Notes: a model not told the origin generated them from the letters alone. A stretch of DNA of 64,000 nucleotides from Bryobacterales bacterium (GCA_020852175.1 JADZBH010000042.1:1-64000); one strand, 5' to 3'. Shown: positions 43,361 to 53,634, counted from the stretch's first letter. Program-made: numbers and translations.

Positions 43361-44272
43361 ATGGCCATTGGAGTATTCGACGCCAGGACGGCACAATTTC
43401 TGAACGACATGGACAGGATTGCGTCGCGCCTGGACAAGGCGCAACAGCAGTTGACCTCGGGACGGAAAATCAATGCCGTCTCCGACTCCCCGGACCAGAT
43501 TTCGCATCTTTTGGCCACGCGGAGCGAACTGGCGGCCACCACGCAGATCCACACGAACCTGAACCGGGTGAAGGGCGAGGTGGACGCGGCCGAGAGCGCG
43601 CTGTCTCAGGGCGTGCAGGTGATGGACCGCATTCTGAGCCTGGGCACGCAGGGGGCCACGGCGGCCTCCATGGCGGACAACCGGGAGAGCCTGGCCAACG
43701 AGATCGGAGCGCTGCTGGAACAGTTGGTGAACATCGCCGGCACGCGCGTGGATGGCCGGTATCTCTTTTCCGGGGATTCCGATACGACGGCGCCGTACAC
43801 GAGCGACCCGAACGCCGATCCGCCCTACAGCGCCTACCAGGGGACGGCCTCCACGCGGAAGGTGGAGCACCCGAGCGGCTCGCGGATCCAGGTGTCGCTG
43901 ACGGCGGCGGAAATCTTCGAGGATGCCGATCCGGGCCAGAACGTATTCGCCTCGGTGAACGATCTGCGGAATGCGCTGCGGGCCAGCGATCTCGATCAGG
44001 TGAAGGATGCTCTCGGACGTGTGCGGCAATCGTCGGCGCATTTGAACAACAAGCTGGCCTTTTATGGGGCGGCGCAGAACCAGGTGGCCGAAGGATTGGA
44101 TACGGCGTCGAAGCAGGAACTCCGTTTGCAAACCCAGATCTCCTCGATCGAGGACGCCGACCTGACGGCGGCGATTCTCGAATTGAACCAGGCCCGGTTG
44201 CAGCAGACGGCGGCGTTAGGAGCGCAGGGACAGTTGCAGAACCGGAAGACGCTGCTCGACTACCTGGGGTAG
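43361..44272 (+). CDS. flgL: Flagellar hook-associated protein 3 (FlgL)
   Basis: 303 residues. The N-terminal flagellin-like helix (RIASRLDKAQQQLTSGRKIN) and the C-terminal helix (ADLTAAILELNQARLQQTAA) are those of FlgL, the second junction protein. It starts 30 bases after flgK with a GGAGAGA site. Together with flgK it caps the hook and accepts the filament. No flagellin gene is in the window. Confidence 0.93.
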   Translation: MAIGVFDARTAQFLNDMDRIASRLDKAQQQLTSGRKINAVSDSPDQISHLLATRSELAATTQIHTNLNRVKGEVDAAESALSQGVQVMDRILSLGTQGATAASMADNRESLANEIGALLEQLVNIAGTRVDGRYLFSGDSDTTAPYTSDPNADPPYSAYQGTASTRKVEHPSGSRIQVSLTAAEIFEDADPGQNVFASVNDLRNALRASDLDQVKDALGRVRQSSAHLNNKLAFYGAAQNQVAEGLDTASKQELRLQTQISSIEDADLTAAILELNQARLQQTAALGAQGQLQNRKTLLDYLG

Positions 44273-44327
44273 TCCCGGACGGGCGTGTCTCCGCGAGCGG
44301 GTGGCGCGGTGGGCTACGCTGCTAGAG

Positions 44328-45047
44328 ATGAAGCTGATCGGAAAGTCGGCCCTGGTGACGGGGGCGGCATCGGGAATCGGGGCGGCCATCGCGGCCGCCT
44401 TCGCGCGCGAAGGCGCGCGGGTGGCCGGGCTGGATGTGAAACCCTCGGCTTGCGAGGTGGACGTGCGAGCCGATGTGACCGAAGAGTCCGCGGTGGCCTC
44501 GGCCGTGGAGGAAGCCGTGCGGCGTCTGGGCCGCATCGACATCCTGTCCACCAACGCCGGTATCGCCATTCGCAAACCGTTGGACGAGTTGACGGCCGGA
44601 GAGTGGGACCGCGTCGTGGCCGTGAATCTCCGCGGAGTATTTCTGGTGTCGAAGTATTCCCTGCCCCACATGCACCGAGGCAGTTCCATCGTCCACATGG
44701 CCAGCGGCGTCGCCCTGGTGGGCACGCGGAACCGGGCCGTCTACACGGCAACCAAGGGCGCCCTGGTGTCGTTGACGCGGAACATGGCGCTGGACTACGC
44801 CGGGCGCGGCATCCGCGTGAACTCCATCTGTCCGGGCTTCACCCGCACGCCACTCACCGAAAATTTGTTTTCCGATCCCGTGCGCACGGCGGCCTTCACG
44901 GCGCTGCACCCTCTGGGGCGAATGGGAGAACCGGAGGACGTGGCTCGGGCGGCCGTGTTTCTGGCATCGGACGACGCGGCCTGGATCACGGGCGTGGCGC
45001 TGCCGGTGGACGGGGGCTACTCGGCGGGTCACGCGGCGGACATTTAG
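44328..45047 (+). CDS. Short-chain dehydrogenase/reductase
   Basis: 239 residues from the ATG at 44328 (frame open to 44301). Cofactor motif TGAASGIG at 11-18, NAGIA for the structural Asn-Ala-Gly, and the catalytic triad Ser126, Tyr139, Lys143 (Y-x-x-x-K) are all present. The LD motif (AGLDVKP) after the second strand suggests NAD(H) rather than NADP(H). The substrate is not indicated. Unrelated to the flagellar operon. Confidence 0.88.
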   Translation: MKLIGKSALVTGAASGIGAAIAAAFAREGARVAGLDVKPSACEVDVRADVTEESAVASAVEEAVRRLGRIDILSTNAGIAIRKPLDELTAGEWDRVVAVNLRGVFLVSKYSLPHMHRGSSIVHMASGVALVGTRNRAVYTATKGALVSLTRNMALDYAGRGIRVNSICPGFTRTPLTENLFSDPVRTAAFTALHPLGRMGEPEDVARAAVFLASDDAAWITGVALPVDGGYSAGHAADI

Positions 45048-45084
45048 CGATGAGCCCGCGCATCCGGCCGATGCGGGCGGAGCG

Positions 45085-46062
45085 TCAGGCCACGGTGCCG
45101 CGCGACTTGTCCTTGGATTCCTTGCGGCAGCGGATTTCACGCACGGCGTAGATGCGGCGGCCCTGGGATTCAAAGTAGGTCCGGATCATCACTTCGCCCA
45201 GCAGCCCTGTGGAGAACATCATGATGCCAGCCAGCAGCAGGAGCGCGCCGGCGATCATCAGCGGTCCGTGGTCGGTGACGATCTCGCCGCCCATCAGCTT
45301 GAAACCGGCCAGGTAGAGCATGATCGCTCCGCCCAGCGTGGTGCCCAGCAACCCAAGTTTGCCGAAGAAGTGCATGGGGCGGGTGAAGTAGCTGAGCAGG
45401 AACTTGATCGTGAGGATGTCGAACAGGACGGCAAAGGTGCGGTTGAGGCCGTAGTGCGAGTGGCCGCTGGGGCGCGGCACGTTGCGGATGGGGACCTCGG
45501 CGATGCGCGCGCCGTAAAAGCTGGCCAGCGCCGGAATGAAACGGTGCAGTTCGCCGTAGAGGTTGATGTCCTTCAGGATCTCGGCGCGGTAGGCCTTGAA
45601 GGTGGTTCCAAAGTCGCGAAGCTCGATGCCGCTGGCCTTGGCCATCAGCCAGTTGGCCACGCGCGACGGGATCTTCCGTGTGATGGCGTTGTCGATCCGG
45701 TTCTTGCGCCAGCCCGAGGCGATGTCGTAGCCTTCCTCGATCTTGCCGAGCAGAGTGGGGATGTCCTCGGGGTCGTGCTGCAGGTCGCCGTCGAGCGAAA
45801 TGATGATGTTGCCCTGTGCCTCGTCGAAGCCGGCGGCAAGCGCGGCCGTCTGGCCAAAGTTGCGGCGCAGACGCATCACCTTCAGCCGGGCATCGGTTTC
45901 CACCAGATTGGCCAGAAGCTCGAAGCTGCGGTCGGTGGAGGCGTCGTCGACAAAGATGATCTCGTAGGGTTTCTGCACGCGGTCGAGGACAGAGGTGAGG
46001 CGGTCGTAGAGGGGAAGAATCGCCGGTTCTTCGTTGTGAATGGGTACGACGATGGAGAGCAT
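45085..46062 (-). CDS. Glycosyltransferase family 2 with two C-terminal membrane helices
   Basis: 325 residues. SIVVPIHNEEPAILPLY opens the nucleotide-sugar fold, with DDASTD and a DGDLQHDPEDIP (DxD) motif that binds the metal and sugar nucleotide. Two membrane helices lie near residues 230-255 and 265-290. The layout is that of ArnC/DPM1-type polyprenyl-phosphate sugar transferases, which load sugars on undecaprenyl phosphate. A role in lipid A or surface glycan modification is likely. Confidence 0.85.
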   Translation of the reverse strand: MLSIVVPIHNEEPAILPLYDRLTSVLDRVQKPYEIIFVDDASTDRSFELLANLVETDARLKVMRLRRNFGQTAALAAGFDEAQGNIIISLDGDLQHDPEDIPTLLGKIEEGYDIASGWRKNRIDNAITRKIPSRVANWLMAKASGIELRDFGTTFKAYRAEILKDINLYGELHRFIPALASFYGARIAEVPIRNVPRPSGHSHYGLNRTFAVLFDILTIKFLLSYFTRPMHFFGKLGLLGTTLGGAIMLYLAGFKLMGGEIVTDHGPLMIAGALLLLAGIMMFSTGLLGEVMIRTYFESQGRRIYAVREIRCRKESKDKSRGTVA

Positions 46063-46121
46063 CTGATACCAGTGTACTCTCGGCCGGAACGGGGACGGCG
46101 GGAGGGCGGCGCGGAAAACCC

Positions 46122-46149
46122 TTGCATTCCTCGCGCAGGTCCGTATACT
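46122..46149 (+). promoter_or_regulatory. Sigma70-type promoter
   Basis: TTGCAT (46122-46127) and TATACT (46144-46149) are 16 bases apart. It lies about 90 bases upstream of the secreted protein gene at 46238, and no other plus-strand gene starts nearer. Confidence 0.5.
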
Positions 46150-46237
46150 TGACGGAATCAGAAGCGCTTCTACCTGGATTTAGTCCATTTATGGACAAAT
46201 TCTAACCAAGTGTCGTTTGAGAGGAAAAGGACCTTCC

Positions 46238-46984
46238 ATGAAGCCCTTCGTGTCCCTGTTCTGTCTTTCCGCCGCCTGCTGCGTGACGCTGTTTGCTCAA
46301 TCCACGCCACAGATGGCCCGTTTGTTTTCGTACGAGGTTCCACCGGATGGCGCCGCTGAATTTTTCGATGTGCAGCGCGATACGGCAGAAATCTACAAGA
46401 CCAACAAGGCGCCGTATCCGCGTCTCTGCTGGACGAGCCTGACCGGCCCGCAGATGATGTACATGTGGATTCCGATTTCCGGAATCGACAAGTTGAACGA
46501 GCGGACGTGGCTGTCGCAGCAAGGCGAGGAGATGCCGCGCACGGCTCGCGTCAACCGCCTGGCGCGCGCCGGGGCGAGCGCGACCGTCCGAGTCATACGG
46601 TCCCTGCCCGATCTGTCCTGGGACGACACGCCGTCCGCCGCGCCGGAAGCCTTCGCTGTCGTGCGCGTGGACAGTGTGAAGCCGGGTAAAACGGTGGAGT
46701 ATATGGCGCTGATCAAGGAAGTCGCGCAGACCTACAAGAAGATGGGCGTGGCAAAAAGCTTTCACGCTCACCGTCTGGCCTTTGGGGGGAACATCTACGA
46801 ATTCACCACCGTGTCGGGATACAACAGCCTGGCGGACATTCCGGACACGGAGGCCTTCCGCAAGGCGATGGGCGAGGCCAGGTACGATGCCCTGGTGAAG
46901 CAGTTGGGGGAGACTGTGCAGTCGAGCGAACGGACGATCGCGCGATTCCGGCCCGAGCTCAGCTATGTGCCCGAGGCGAAGTAG
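46238..46984 (+). CDS. Secreted protein of unknown function
   Basis: 248 residues from the ATG at 46238 (AAAGGA upstream; a longer frame from 46217 is less likely). Signal peptide MKPFVSLFCLSAACCVTLFA with cleavage near Ala-Gln. Two alpha/beta halves follow, with VRVDSVKPGKTVEYMALIKE and the later SGYNSLADIPDTEAFRKAMG recalling a ferredoxin-like or dimeric alpha-beta barrel (NIPSNAP-type) fold. This is suggestive only. Terminator behind it. Confidence 0.65.
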   Translation: MKPFVSLFCLSAACCVTLFAQSTPQMARLFSYEVPPDGAAEFFDVQRDTAEIYKTNKAPYPRLCWTSLTGPQMMYMWIPISGIDKLNERTWLSQQGEEMPRTARVNRLARAGASATVRVIRSLPDLSWDDTPSAAPEAFAVVRVDSVKPGKTVEYMALIKEVAQTYKKMGVAKSFHAHRLAFGGNIYEFTTVSGYNSLADIPDTEAFRKAMGEARYDALVKQLGETVQSSERTIARFRPELSYVPEAK

Positions 46985-47010
46985 TCTGAAGGCATGATTC
47001 GGGGGGGAGT

Positions 47011-47041
47011 GGGACCGGCGGGAGATCGCCGGTCCCATTTT
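47011..47041 (+). terminator. Rho-independent terminator
   Basis: A GGGACCGGCG/CGCCGGTCCC perfect 10-base stem (47011-47020 with 47027-47036), a 6-base loop and ATTTT. It follows the secreted protein gene ending at 46984 and precedes the convergent LysM gene. Confidence 0.8.
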
Positions 47042-47059
47042 CGTGCGGCGCGGGACAAC

Positions 47060-47452
47060 TCAGGCGTTGGGGATGTTCAGCACCTGTCCGGGCTTGATCT
47101 TGTCGGGATCGGAAAGCTGATCCTTGTTCGCCTCGAAGATCTTCATGTACTGGTTGGCGCTGCCGTAGAACTGCTTGCTGATCTTGGACAGCGTGTCGCC
47201 GCCTTGCACGGTGTAGGTGACGGCGGGCGCGGCGACGGAGGCATCCACGCGGATGTCGGCCTTCAGGTCGTCGTAGTTGCCGTCCACGGCTTTGATCTGT
47301 TCCCAAACACGGTTTTTTTCCGCCTCGTCATGGACGTTGGCCGCCAGCACGAGTTTGCCTCCTTCCTCGTGCAGGTGCGGAATCTGTGCGCCGCGCGAAC
47401 TGAGAAAGTCGATCACGGGCTTGTATTTGGCCTTCAGTGCTTCCACGCTCAT
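47060..47452 (-). CDS. BON/LysM domain protein (Kbp/YgaU-like)
   Basis: 130 residues. The N-terminal half is a BON-like alpha/beta domain (LVLAANVHDEAEKNRVWEQI), and the C-terminal 55 residues form a LysM domain (YTVQGGDTLSKISKQFYG ... KIKPGQVLNIP). The architecture matches E. coli Kbp/YgaU, a cytoplasmic potassium-binding protein, and there is no signal peptide here either. GAAGGAG lies upstream of the start. It is divergent from the DUF937 gene. Confidence 0.85.
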   Translation of the reverse strand: MSVEALKAKYKPVIDFLSSRGAQIPHLHEEGGKLVLAANVHDEAEKNRVWEQIKAVDGNYDDLKADIRVDASVAAPAVTYTVQGGDTLSKISKQFYGSANQYMKIFEANKDQLSDPDKIKPGQVLNIPNA

Positions 47453-47536
47453 GGCTGAATCTCCTTCCGATCAGGGGCGGGTCTGCCCCGGCTTTCCACT
47501 CTATACTAAGATGCAGATTCCCCAGGAGGATAGTAC

Positions 47537-48088
47537 ATGGACCTTTTACAAGCGATCATGAGCGCCCAGGGCGGCGGAGCGGTGCGGCAGTTGTCGAGCC
47601 AGTTCGGACTCGGCGAGACCGACACCGTGTCGGCGCTGCAATCCCTGTTGCCGGCCATTGCCGGCGGACTACAGCGGAACGCGCGGCAGGAAGGCGGCAT
47701 GGAGTCCCTGCTCGGGGCGTTGCTGGGTGGCAATCATCAGCGCTACATGGACGAGCCCGGCTCGGTGGACGCCGAGGAGACGCGGCTGGATGGGAACGGG
47801 ATTCTGGGGCACCTGTTCGGAAGCAAGGACGTCAGCCGGCAGGTGGCCGGAGCGGCGTCGGCGCAAACCGGAATCGGTTCGGACATTCTGAAGCAGATGC
47901 TGCCCGTGGTGGCGGCCATGGCCATGGGCGCGTTGAGCAAGCAGGCTTCCGGCAACACGGCGGCGGCAGCGGCGCCGCGCGGCGGCGGCGGCATTCTGGA
48001 CATGATCGGCCCGATGCTGGACCGGGACGGCGACGGCTCGGCCGCCGACGACGTGATGGGCCTTGTGTCGCGCATGTTTTTGAAGTAA
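47537..48088 (+). CDS. DUF937 family protein
   Basis: 183 residues with the helical, Gly/Ala-rich pattern of DUF937: GGAVRQLSSQFGLGETDTVS and the repeat SLLPAIAGGL/QMLPVVAAMAMGAL. Gln and Ala clusters give it a low-complexity central part. An AGGAGG site lies 7 bases before the ATG. A TATACT (47502-47507) likely serves as -10 box. Function is not known; it sits just ahead of the M48 protease gene. Confidence 0.8.
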   Translation: MDLLQAIMSAQGGGAVRQLSSQFGLGETDTVSALQSLLPAIAGGLQRNARQEGGMESLLGALLGGNHQRYMDEPGSVDAEETRLDGNGILGHLFGSKDVSRQVAGAASAQTGIGSDILKQMLPVVAAMAMGALSKQASGNTAAAAAPRGGGGILDMIGPMLDRDGDGSAADDVMGLVSRMFLK

Positions 48089-48094
48089 ACGCGC

Positions 48095-48901
48095 ATGAAC
48101 AGGCGAAGCGGATTCCGGCTGCTCCCAATCGTGCTGTTCGGCCTCTACCTGGGCTACTACTTTCTGGCCAATCGCGAGACGGTGCCGCTCACCGGGCGCC
48201 AGCAGTTGGTGGACATCAGCCGCGAGCAGGAGGCGGCCCTGGGGCTTTCCAGCTACCGGCAGATTCTGCGACAGTCGGCGGTGGTGCGGCAGGGGCCGGA
48301 GGCCGAAGAGGTGAAACGCACCGGCTCCCGGCTCGCGAAGGTGAGCGAGGATCCCGGCTTCGATTGGCAGTATGAGTTGATCGACGACCGGCAGGCCAAT
48401 GCGTTCTGCCTGCCGGGGGGCAAGGTGGCGGTGTATTCCGGTATTCTGCCCATTACCCGCAACGAAAACGGACTGGCGGTGGTGATGGGCCATGAGATCG
48501 CCCACGCCATCGCCCGTCACGGCGCCGAGCGGATGGCGCACCAGAAACTTGTGCAGATTGGCGCGGTGGCGACTTCGGTGGCGGTGGGTGACATGGAGCC
48601 CCGGCAGCGGCAGATGGTGCTGGGAGCTCTTGGCGTGGGTGCGCAGTTCGGGATTCTGCTGCCGTTTTCGCGCGATCACGAAAGCGAGGCCGACTACATG
48701 GGGCTGATTTATGTAGCGCGCGCCTGTTTCGATCCGCGCGAAGCGCCGAAGCTGTGGGAACGGATGGCGGAGATGGGCGGCGGTGGAGCGCCTGCCGAGT
48801 TCATGTCGACGCACCCGTCGCACGAAACCCGCATCCGTCAGTTCGAGGAGTGGATGCCCGAGGCTCTGAAGATCCGGGCCGAGAGCTGCGCCGGACGCTG
48901 A
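48095..48901 (+). CDS. M48 family metalloprotease
   Basis: 268 residues with an N-terminal membrane anchor or signal (residues 8-25). The zinc motif H133-E-I-A-H137 and the third-ligand segment HESEAD (195-200) are intact. AFCLPGGKVAVYSG marks the canonical strand before the HExxH helix. It belongs with BepA/LoiP-like periplasmic proteases of outer membrane quality control. It begins 6 bases after the DUF937 gene and is probably cotranscribed. Confidence 0.9.
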   Translation: MNRRSGFRLLPIVLFGLYLGYYFLANRETVPLTGRQQLVDISREQEAALGLSSYRQILRQSAVVRQGPEAEEVKRTGSRLAKVSEDPGFDWQYELIDDRQANAFCLPGGKVAVYSGILPITRNENGLAVVMGHEIAHAIARHGAERMAHQKLVQIGAVATSVAVGDMEPRQRQMVLGALGVGAQFGILLPFSRDHESEADYMGLIYVARACFDPREAPKLWERMAEMGGGGAPAEFMSTHPSHETRIRQFEEWMPEALKIRAESCAGR

Positions 48902-49048
48902 CCGGGCCGCTTATGGCGCGGTGCGGCGGGTGTCGCGGCGGGCGGCGGAAGACGGCGGAAACTGCTAAAATATTAGGATTCGGCGGCCTGCCCGGAGGGC
49001 TCCACGTTCCCCTGCACCCTTCGTCTGGCCGTATCCTAAGGAGTCCAT

Positions 49049-51628
49049 TTGGCTGAGCAAGATCCTCCCGTGCCGCCATCCGATGGCGGGCTGCTACCGC
49101 TAGGTCCAGACGCGAAGAACATCGTCCCGATCAACATCGAGGACGAGATGCGGCGCTCCTATATCGATTACGCGATGAGCGTGATCGTGAGCCGCGCGCT
49201 GCCCGACGTTCGCGATGGATTGAAGCCGGTGCACCGCCGGATTCTGTACGCCATGGACGAGATGGGCCTGGCGCCGAACAAACCCACGCGAAAGTGCGCC
49301 AAGATCGTGGGCGAAGTGATGGGCAACTATCACCCGCACGGCGATTCGGCGATCTACGACACGCTGGTGCGCCTGGCGCAGCCGTTTTCGATGCGCTATC
49401 CGCTCATCGACGGACAGGGCAACTTCGGTTCCATCGACGGCGATCCGCCGGCGGCCATGCGGTACACCGAGGCGCGTCTGGCCAAGATTTCGGCGGCGCT
49501 GCTCGACGATCTGGACAAAGAAACCGTCGATTTCCGGCCCAACTACGACGATTCGTCGCATGAGCCGGAGGTGCTGCCCACGCGGCTGCCGAACCTGCTG
49601 CTGAACGGCGCCGAGGGCATCGCCGTGGGCATGGCCACGCGGATTCCGCCGCACAACCTGACCGAGATCGTCAACGCCACCATCGACCTGGTGAACAACC
49701 CGAAGGCCGCGCTGGCCGACGTCATGAAGCACGTGCAGGGACCCGATTTTCCGGGCGGCGGCTTCATCCTGGGGCGCGAAGGCATCCTGAGCGCTTATAC
49801 GACCGGCCGCGGATCGGTGAAGATGCGCGCCAAGGCGGCCACCGAGAAGGCGGGCAAGGACCGCGAAGCGATCATCGTGAACGAGATTCCGTTCCAGGTG
49901 AACAAGTCGCGGCTGATCCAGCAGATCGCCGAACTGGTGGGCGATAAAAAGCTGGAAGGCATCTCCGACGTGCGCGACGAGAGCGACCGCGATGGCATGC
50001 GGATCGTGATCGAGCTGAAGCGGGGCGAGAACGCCGAAGTGGTGCTGAACAACCTGTTCAAGCAGACGCAGATGCAGATGAACTTCGGCATCATCATGCT
50101 GTCGATCGTCAACGGCCAGCCGCGCGAGCTGGGCCTGATCGACATGCTGAAGCGGTTCATCGACCACCGCATCGAGGTGGTCCGCCGGCGCACGGATTAC
50201 CTGTTGCGCAAGGCGCGCGAGCGCGAGCATCTTTTGCTGGGCTTCCAGCGGGCGTTGCGGAACCTGGACCAGGTGATCGCCCTGATCCGCGCCTCGAAGA
50301 CGCCGAAAGAGGCGCGCGAGGCCTTGATGGAGTTCATCACGCCGGACGAGGCGGCCGCCTACGCCAAGCTGGTGGGCGCCGATCCGCGCGGCCCGCGCTT
50401 CAGTGAGCGGCAGGCACAGGCCATCATCGAGCTGCAACTGCAGCGGCTGACCGGCATGGAGCAGCAGAAAATCCTCGACGAACTGGCCGAGATTCAGGCC
50501 CGCATCGCCGAGTACATGGAGATTCTGGGCTCGGAAAAGAAGCTGCGCGGCGTGATCGTGGAGGAGTTGAAAGAGGTCCGCAAGTCGTTCGGCGACGAGC
50601 GGCGGACCCAGATCGTCGAGGACCCCGGCGAGATTTTGCTCGAGGACCTGGTGCAGGAGGAAGACGTCGCCATCACGGTGACGCGCGGCGGGTATCTGAA
50701 GCGCACGGCCGTGGACACCTACCGCAGGCAGTCCCGCGGCGGCAAGGGCCGCATCGGCATGTCCACGCGCAGCGAAGATGTGGTGGAACACCTGCTGATC
50801 GGCTCGACGCACGCCTACGTAATGACCTTCACCTCGAAGGGACGCGTGTACTGGACCAAGGCCTACACGATTCCGGACGCGGGCACGGCGTCCAAGGGCA
50901 AGAACATCAACGGCCTGGTGAACCTGCAGGCCGATGAGACGCCGAAAGCGTTCCTGATGACGAAGGACTTCCCCGAAGGCGTCTTCGTGGTGATGATCAC
51001 GCGCAACGGCGTCATTAAGAAGTGCGCCCTGTCGGAGTTCGACAACCCGCGCAACGTGGGCATCATCGCGCTGTCGGTGGACGAGGGCGACGAGTTGATT
51101 TCGGCGCAGCTTTCCACCGGCGCGCAGGAGGTGTTCATCGCCACCAGGGAAGGCATGGCGATCCGCTTCCACGAAGACGGCGTCCGTCCCATGGGCCGCG
51201 CCGCCCGGGGCGTACGCGGCATCTCCCTGTCCGCGCACGACCATGTGGTGTCCACCTTGATCGTGGACACCGAGGACCTTGTGCTGTCCATCTCCGAGCT
51301 GGGCTACGGCAAGCGGACGCCGGTTGGCAGCTACCGTTTGCAGACCCGCGGCGGCAAGGGCGTCATCAACATGAAGACGACCAGGAAAACCGGCAGCGTG
51401 GTGGCCGTGCTGCGCGTGAAGGACACGACGGACCTGATGATCATCACCAAGGAGGGCAAGATCATCCGGATCGAGTCGGACAACATCCGCCAGGCAGGAC
51501 GCTCCACCCAAGGCGTGCGGCTGGTGCGCATGGAGGAAGGCGACGCGGTGGCCGCGTCGAGCCTGGTGCCCGACGCGGGCGGAGAGAGCGAGAACGGCAA
51601 CGGACAGGGCGACCTCGACTTGCAGTAA
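49049..51628 (+). CDS. gyrA: DNA gyrase subunit A
   Basis: 859 residues, starting at a TTG (49049) 6 bases behind AAGGAG. The N-terminal winged helix and quinolone-resistance region are standard: HGDSAIYDT with Ser100 and Asp104 equal to E. coli S83 and D87. The catalytic Tyr is 139 (MRYTEARL). The C-terminal six-bladed pinwheel contains a GyrA box variant, QSRGGKG, which marks gyrase rather than ParC. Gyrase introduces negative supercoils. Ser100 and Asp104 are the susceptible type. Confidence 0.96.
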   Translation: MAEQDPPVPPSDGGLLPLGPDAKNIVPINIEDEMRRSYIDYAMSVIVSRALPDVRDGLKPVHRRILYAMDEMGLAPNKPTRKCAKIVGEVMGNYHPHGDSAIYDTLVRLAQPFSMRYPLIDGQGNFGSIDGDPPAAMRYTEARLAKISAALLDDLDKETVDFRPNYDDSSHEPEVLPTRLPNLLLNGAEGIAVGMATRIPPHNLTEIVNATIDLVNNPKAALADVMKHVQGPDFPGGGFILGREGILSAYTTGRGSVKMRAKAATEKAGKDREAIIVNEIPFQVNKSRLIQQIAELVGDKKLEGISDVRDESDRDGMRIVIELKRGENAEVVLNNLFKQTQMQMNFGIIMLSIVNGQPRELGLIDMLKRFIDHRIEVVRRRTDYLLRKAREREHLLLGFQRALRNLDQVIALIRASKTPKEAREALMEFITPDEAAAYAKLVGADPRGPRFSERQAQAIIELQLQRLTGMEQQKILDELAEIQARIAEYMEILGSEKKLRGVIVEELKEVRKSFGDERRTQIVEDPGEILLEDLVQEEDVAITVTRGGYLKRTAVDTYRRQSRGGKGRIGMSTRSEDVVEHLLIGSTHAYVMTFTSKGRVYWTKAYTIPDAGTASKGKNINGLVNLQADETPKAFLMTKDFPEGVFVVMITRNGVIKKCALSEFDNPRNVGIIALSVDEGDELISAQLSTGAQEVFIATREGMAIRFHEDGVRPMGRAARGVRGISLSAHDHVVSTLIVDTEDLVLSISELGYGKRTPVGSYRLQTRGGKGVINMKTTRKTGSVVAVLRVKDTTDLMIITKEGKIIRIESDNIRQAGRSTQGVRLVRMEEGDAVAASSLVPDAGGESENGNGQGDLDLQ

Positions 51629-51664
51629 GGGAAATACCAGTACCCGCGAGGCGGCGGTTCCAAT

Positions 51665-51713
51665 AACATTTCTGTACAAAAATGTTTGTTTCAGCCGCGG
51701 TTCGTGCTATGGT
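51665..51713 (+). promoter_or_regulatory. Inverted repeat and promoter before the PEP-CTERM gene
   Basis: AACATTT (51665-51671) and AAATGTT (51680-51686) form a perfect 7-base inverted repeat with an 8-base spacer. TTGTTT (51686-51691) and TATGGT (51708-51713) follow with 16-base spacing. The repeat overlaps the -35 box, fitting a repressor or activator site. It may also end gyrA transcription. Confidence 0.45.
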
Positions 51714-51732
51714 TTTTCATGGAGGATACTGA

Positions 51733-52449
51733 ATGAGACTGGTTCTTGCTTTGCTTGCCATGGTCACGGTTTCGCAAGCAGCCGTGATCCTGGGCGGCAC
51801 CAATTACGACGGGTTGAAACAAGCGCTGGACACGGCCGGCATCACCTATACGGATTTGGGCGTCATGTTCCCGGATCCGTCCGGACTGGGCGCCGGCGAC
51901 TACATCATTCTCAGCAACGACGGCGGCACCGACCCGGGCGCGGACTACACGGCCTTCCTGAACGCAGGCGGACGGCTGGTGATGACCGGCGGCAGCAACG
52001 ACGATGGCTTCCGCACCTGGCTGTCGGGCTACTTCAATATCACCGACACATCTTCGGGCTGGCACACCGACGGGGACTGGCACAAAACGGGCGCCCACCC
52101 GTTGACGTCGCTGCTGCCCGCCGACTACGCGTTTGAGAATAATAACGCCACCTACCACATGACGGGCTTCCTGGCAGGGACCGACACGACGCTCCTGGGA
52201 CAGAACGACGAGCCGTTCGCCATCGCCGCCGTGCGCACTTACGCCAACGGGGGCTACTTCTATTACATGGCGCTGGACATCGGCGCGAATGGGTATACGT
52301 CGGCGAACGACCAGGCGAACTTCGTGGTGCCGTTCGTGCAAGGCCTGGACATTCAATCGACGAACGCGGTGCCTGAACCGGCGACCTTCGCCCTGACGGC
52401 CGGTGCGTTGCTTGGCCTGGCCGGGCTGATGCGCCGCCGCCGTTCCTAG
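51733..52449 (+). CDS. PEP-CTERM sorting domain protein
   Basis: 238 residues with signal peptide MRLVLALLAMVTVSQAA. The C-terminus is VPEPATFALTAGALLGLAGL followed by MRRRRS, the classical PEP motif, membrane helix and basic tail that exosortase cleaves. Such proteins are sorted to the cell surface or exopolysaccharide matrix. The mature part is Asn/Gly/Asp rich, including SNDGGTDPGADY. GGAGGA-like bases precede the ATG. Confidence 0.9.
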   Translation: MRLVLALLAMVTVSQAAVILGGTNYDGLKQALDTAGITYTDLGVMFPDPSGLGAGDYIILSNDGGTDPGADYTAFLNAGGRLVMTGGSNDDGFRTWLSGYFNITDTSSGWHTDGDWHKTGAHPLTSLLPADYAFENNNATYHMTGFLAGTDTTLLGQNDEPFAIAAVRTYANGGYFYYMALDIGANGYTSANDQANFVVPFVQGLDIQSTNAVPEPATFALTAGALLGLAGLMRRRRS

Positions 52450-52474
52450 CACTCACGCTGAGCGAGTTCCTCAA

Positions 52475-52505
52475 GGGGCTGCCCGGAAACGGGCGGCCCC
52501 TTTTT
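52475..52505 (+). terminator. Rho-independent terminator
   Basis: GGGGCTGCCCG (52475-52485) pairs with CGGGCGGCCCC (52490-52500) with one G-U pair, the loop is GAAA, and five T follow. It ends the PEP-CTERM gene and lies before the convergent enolase-superfamily gene. Confidence 0.85.
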
Positions 52506-52512
52506 CGTGCGC

Positions 52513-53634
52513 TCAGGCCCGGATCAGAAAGGGCTCGATGGCCTCTTCGTCCAGATCGACTCCCAGTCCCGGGGCATCGGGAATGGCGAGGCAGCCATCC
52601 ACGGCGCGCAACTTCTGTTTGGTGATCGATTCGCGCAGGTTGGTCTCCTCCTCGGCGACGAACTCGCAGATCAGGGCGTTGGGAATACTGGCCAGGAAGT
52701 GAAGCGCGGCGGCGACATTGATGTAGGTCGTGAAGCCGTGGTTGGCCACGGGCAGCCCGCGGTCCCAGGCGAGAGCGGCGATCTTGATGGCTTCGGTGAA
52801 GCCGCCGCAGCGGGTAAGGTCCACCTGGATGAGATCGACGCGTCCCCTGTCCATCAGTTCGACGAAGGTGGCGCGCGAGGACTCCTCTTCACCGGCGGCG
52901 ATACGGATGTCGGTGGCGGCCGAAAGCTTGGCGTAACCTTCGTAGTCGTCCGGCCGCAGCGGTTCTTCCAGCCAGAAGGGATGGTAAGGTTCGAAGGCGC
53001 GGGCGCGCTGGATGGCCGTTTTGGCGTCCCAAACCAGTCCGGCGTCGATCATCAGGTCGTTGGCCTCGCCAAGACCGCGCCGGGCTTCCCGGACCAGGGC
53101 GATGTCGGTGGCCTCGTCGCGCCCCATGGGGTCCCAGCCGAACTTGACGGCGGTGAAACCCTGGTCGCGGTAGCGGCCCGCGAGTTCGTAGGTGGCCTCT
53201 GGCGTGGCTCCCCAAAGCGAGGAGGCGTAGCAGCGGATCTTGCCGCAAAACCCGCCTCCGAGCAGTTTCCAGACGGGCATGCCGAGAGCTTTGCCCTTGA
53301 TATCCCACAAAGCCATATCGATGCCGGACATGGCGTGGAAGCCGACGCCGCGGCGTCCTCCATAGATGTTGCCCCGGTACATCTTGTGCCAGAGCTTCTC
53401 GGTTTCAAACGGGTCTTCGCCCAGGACCAGTTGGCCGAGTCCGCAGGCGGTGGTATGGGAGAATGGACCATCAATGGCTGCCTTGGCGGCGAGCGGTGCG
53501 GAATCCACTTCGCCGATGCCGGTGATACCCGCATCGGTGTGAACCCGGACGATGAGAGCATCCTGGCCGGAATCGCATTGAAACTTCACTTCGGGCTGAC
53601 GGAGATAAAGTGTTTCCACTCGGGTGATTTTCAT
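52513..53634 (-). CDS. Mandelate racemase/muconate lactonizing family enzyme
   Basis: 373 residues. The enolase-superfamily features are Lys164 (AVKFGW), metal ligands Asp197, Glu223 and Glu249 ([18 protein letters not shown]), and His299 in NHG. Such enzymes abstract the proton beside a carboxylate, usually of sugar acids such as galactarate or rhamnonate. The particular substrate is not clear. It diverges from the hybrid kinase, which could regulate it. Confidence 0.85.
   Translation of the reverse strand: MKITRVETLYLRQPEVKFQCDSGQDALIVRVHTDAGITGIGEVDSAPLAAKAAIDGPFSHTTACGLGQLVLGEDPFETEKLWHKMYRGNIYGGRRGVGFHAMSGIDMALWDIKGKALGMPVWKLLGGGFCGKIRCYASSLWGATPEATYELAGRYRDQGFTAVKFGWDPMGRDEATDIALVREARRGLGEANDLMIDAGLVWDAKTAIQRARAFEPYHPFWLEEPLRPDDYEGYAKLSAATDIRIAAGEEESSRATFVELMDRGRVDLIQVDLTRCGGFTEAIKIAALAWDRGLPVANHGFTTYINVAAALHFLASIPNALICEFVAEEETNLRESITKQKLRAVDGCLAIPDAPGLGVDLDEEAIEPFLIRA

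Noticed and set aside
49100-51679. 859-codon open frame antisense to gyrA
   Set aside because: It is the mirror of a strongly coding GC-rich gene; the protein is His/Leu/Arg-rich without motifs, and gyrA is unmistakable.
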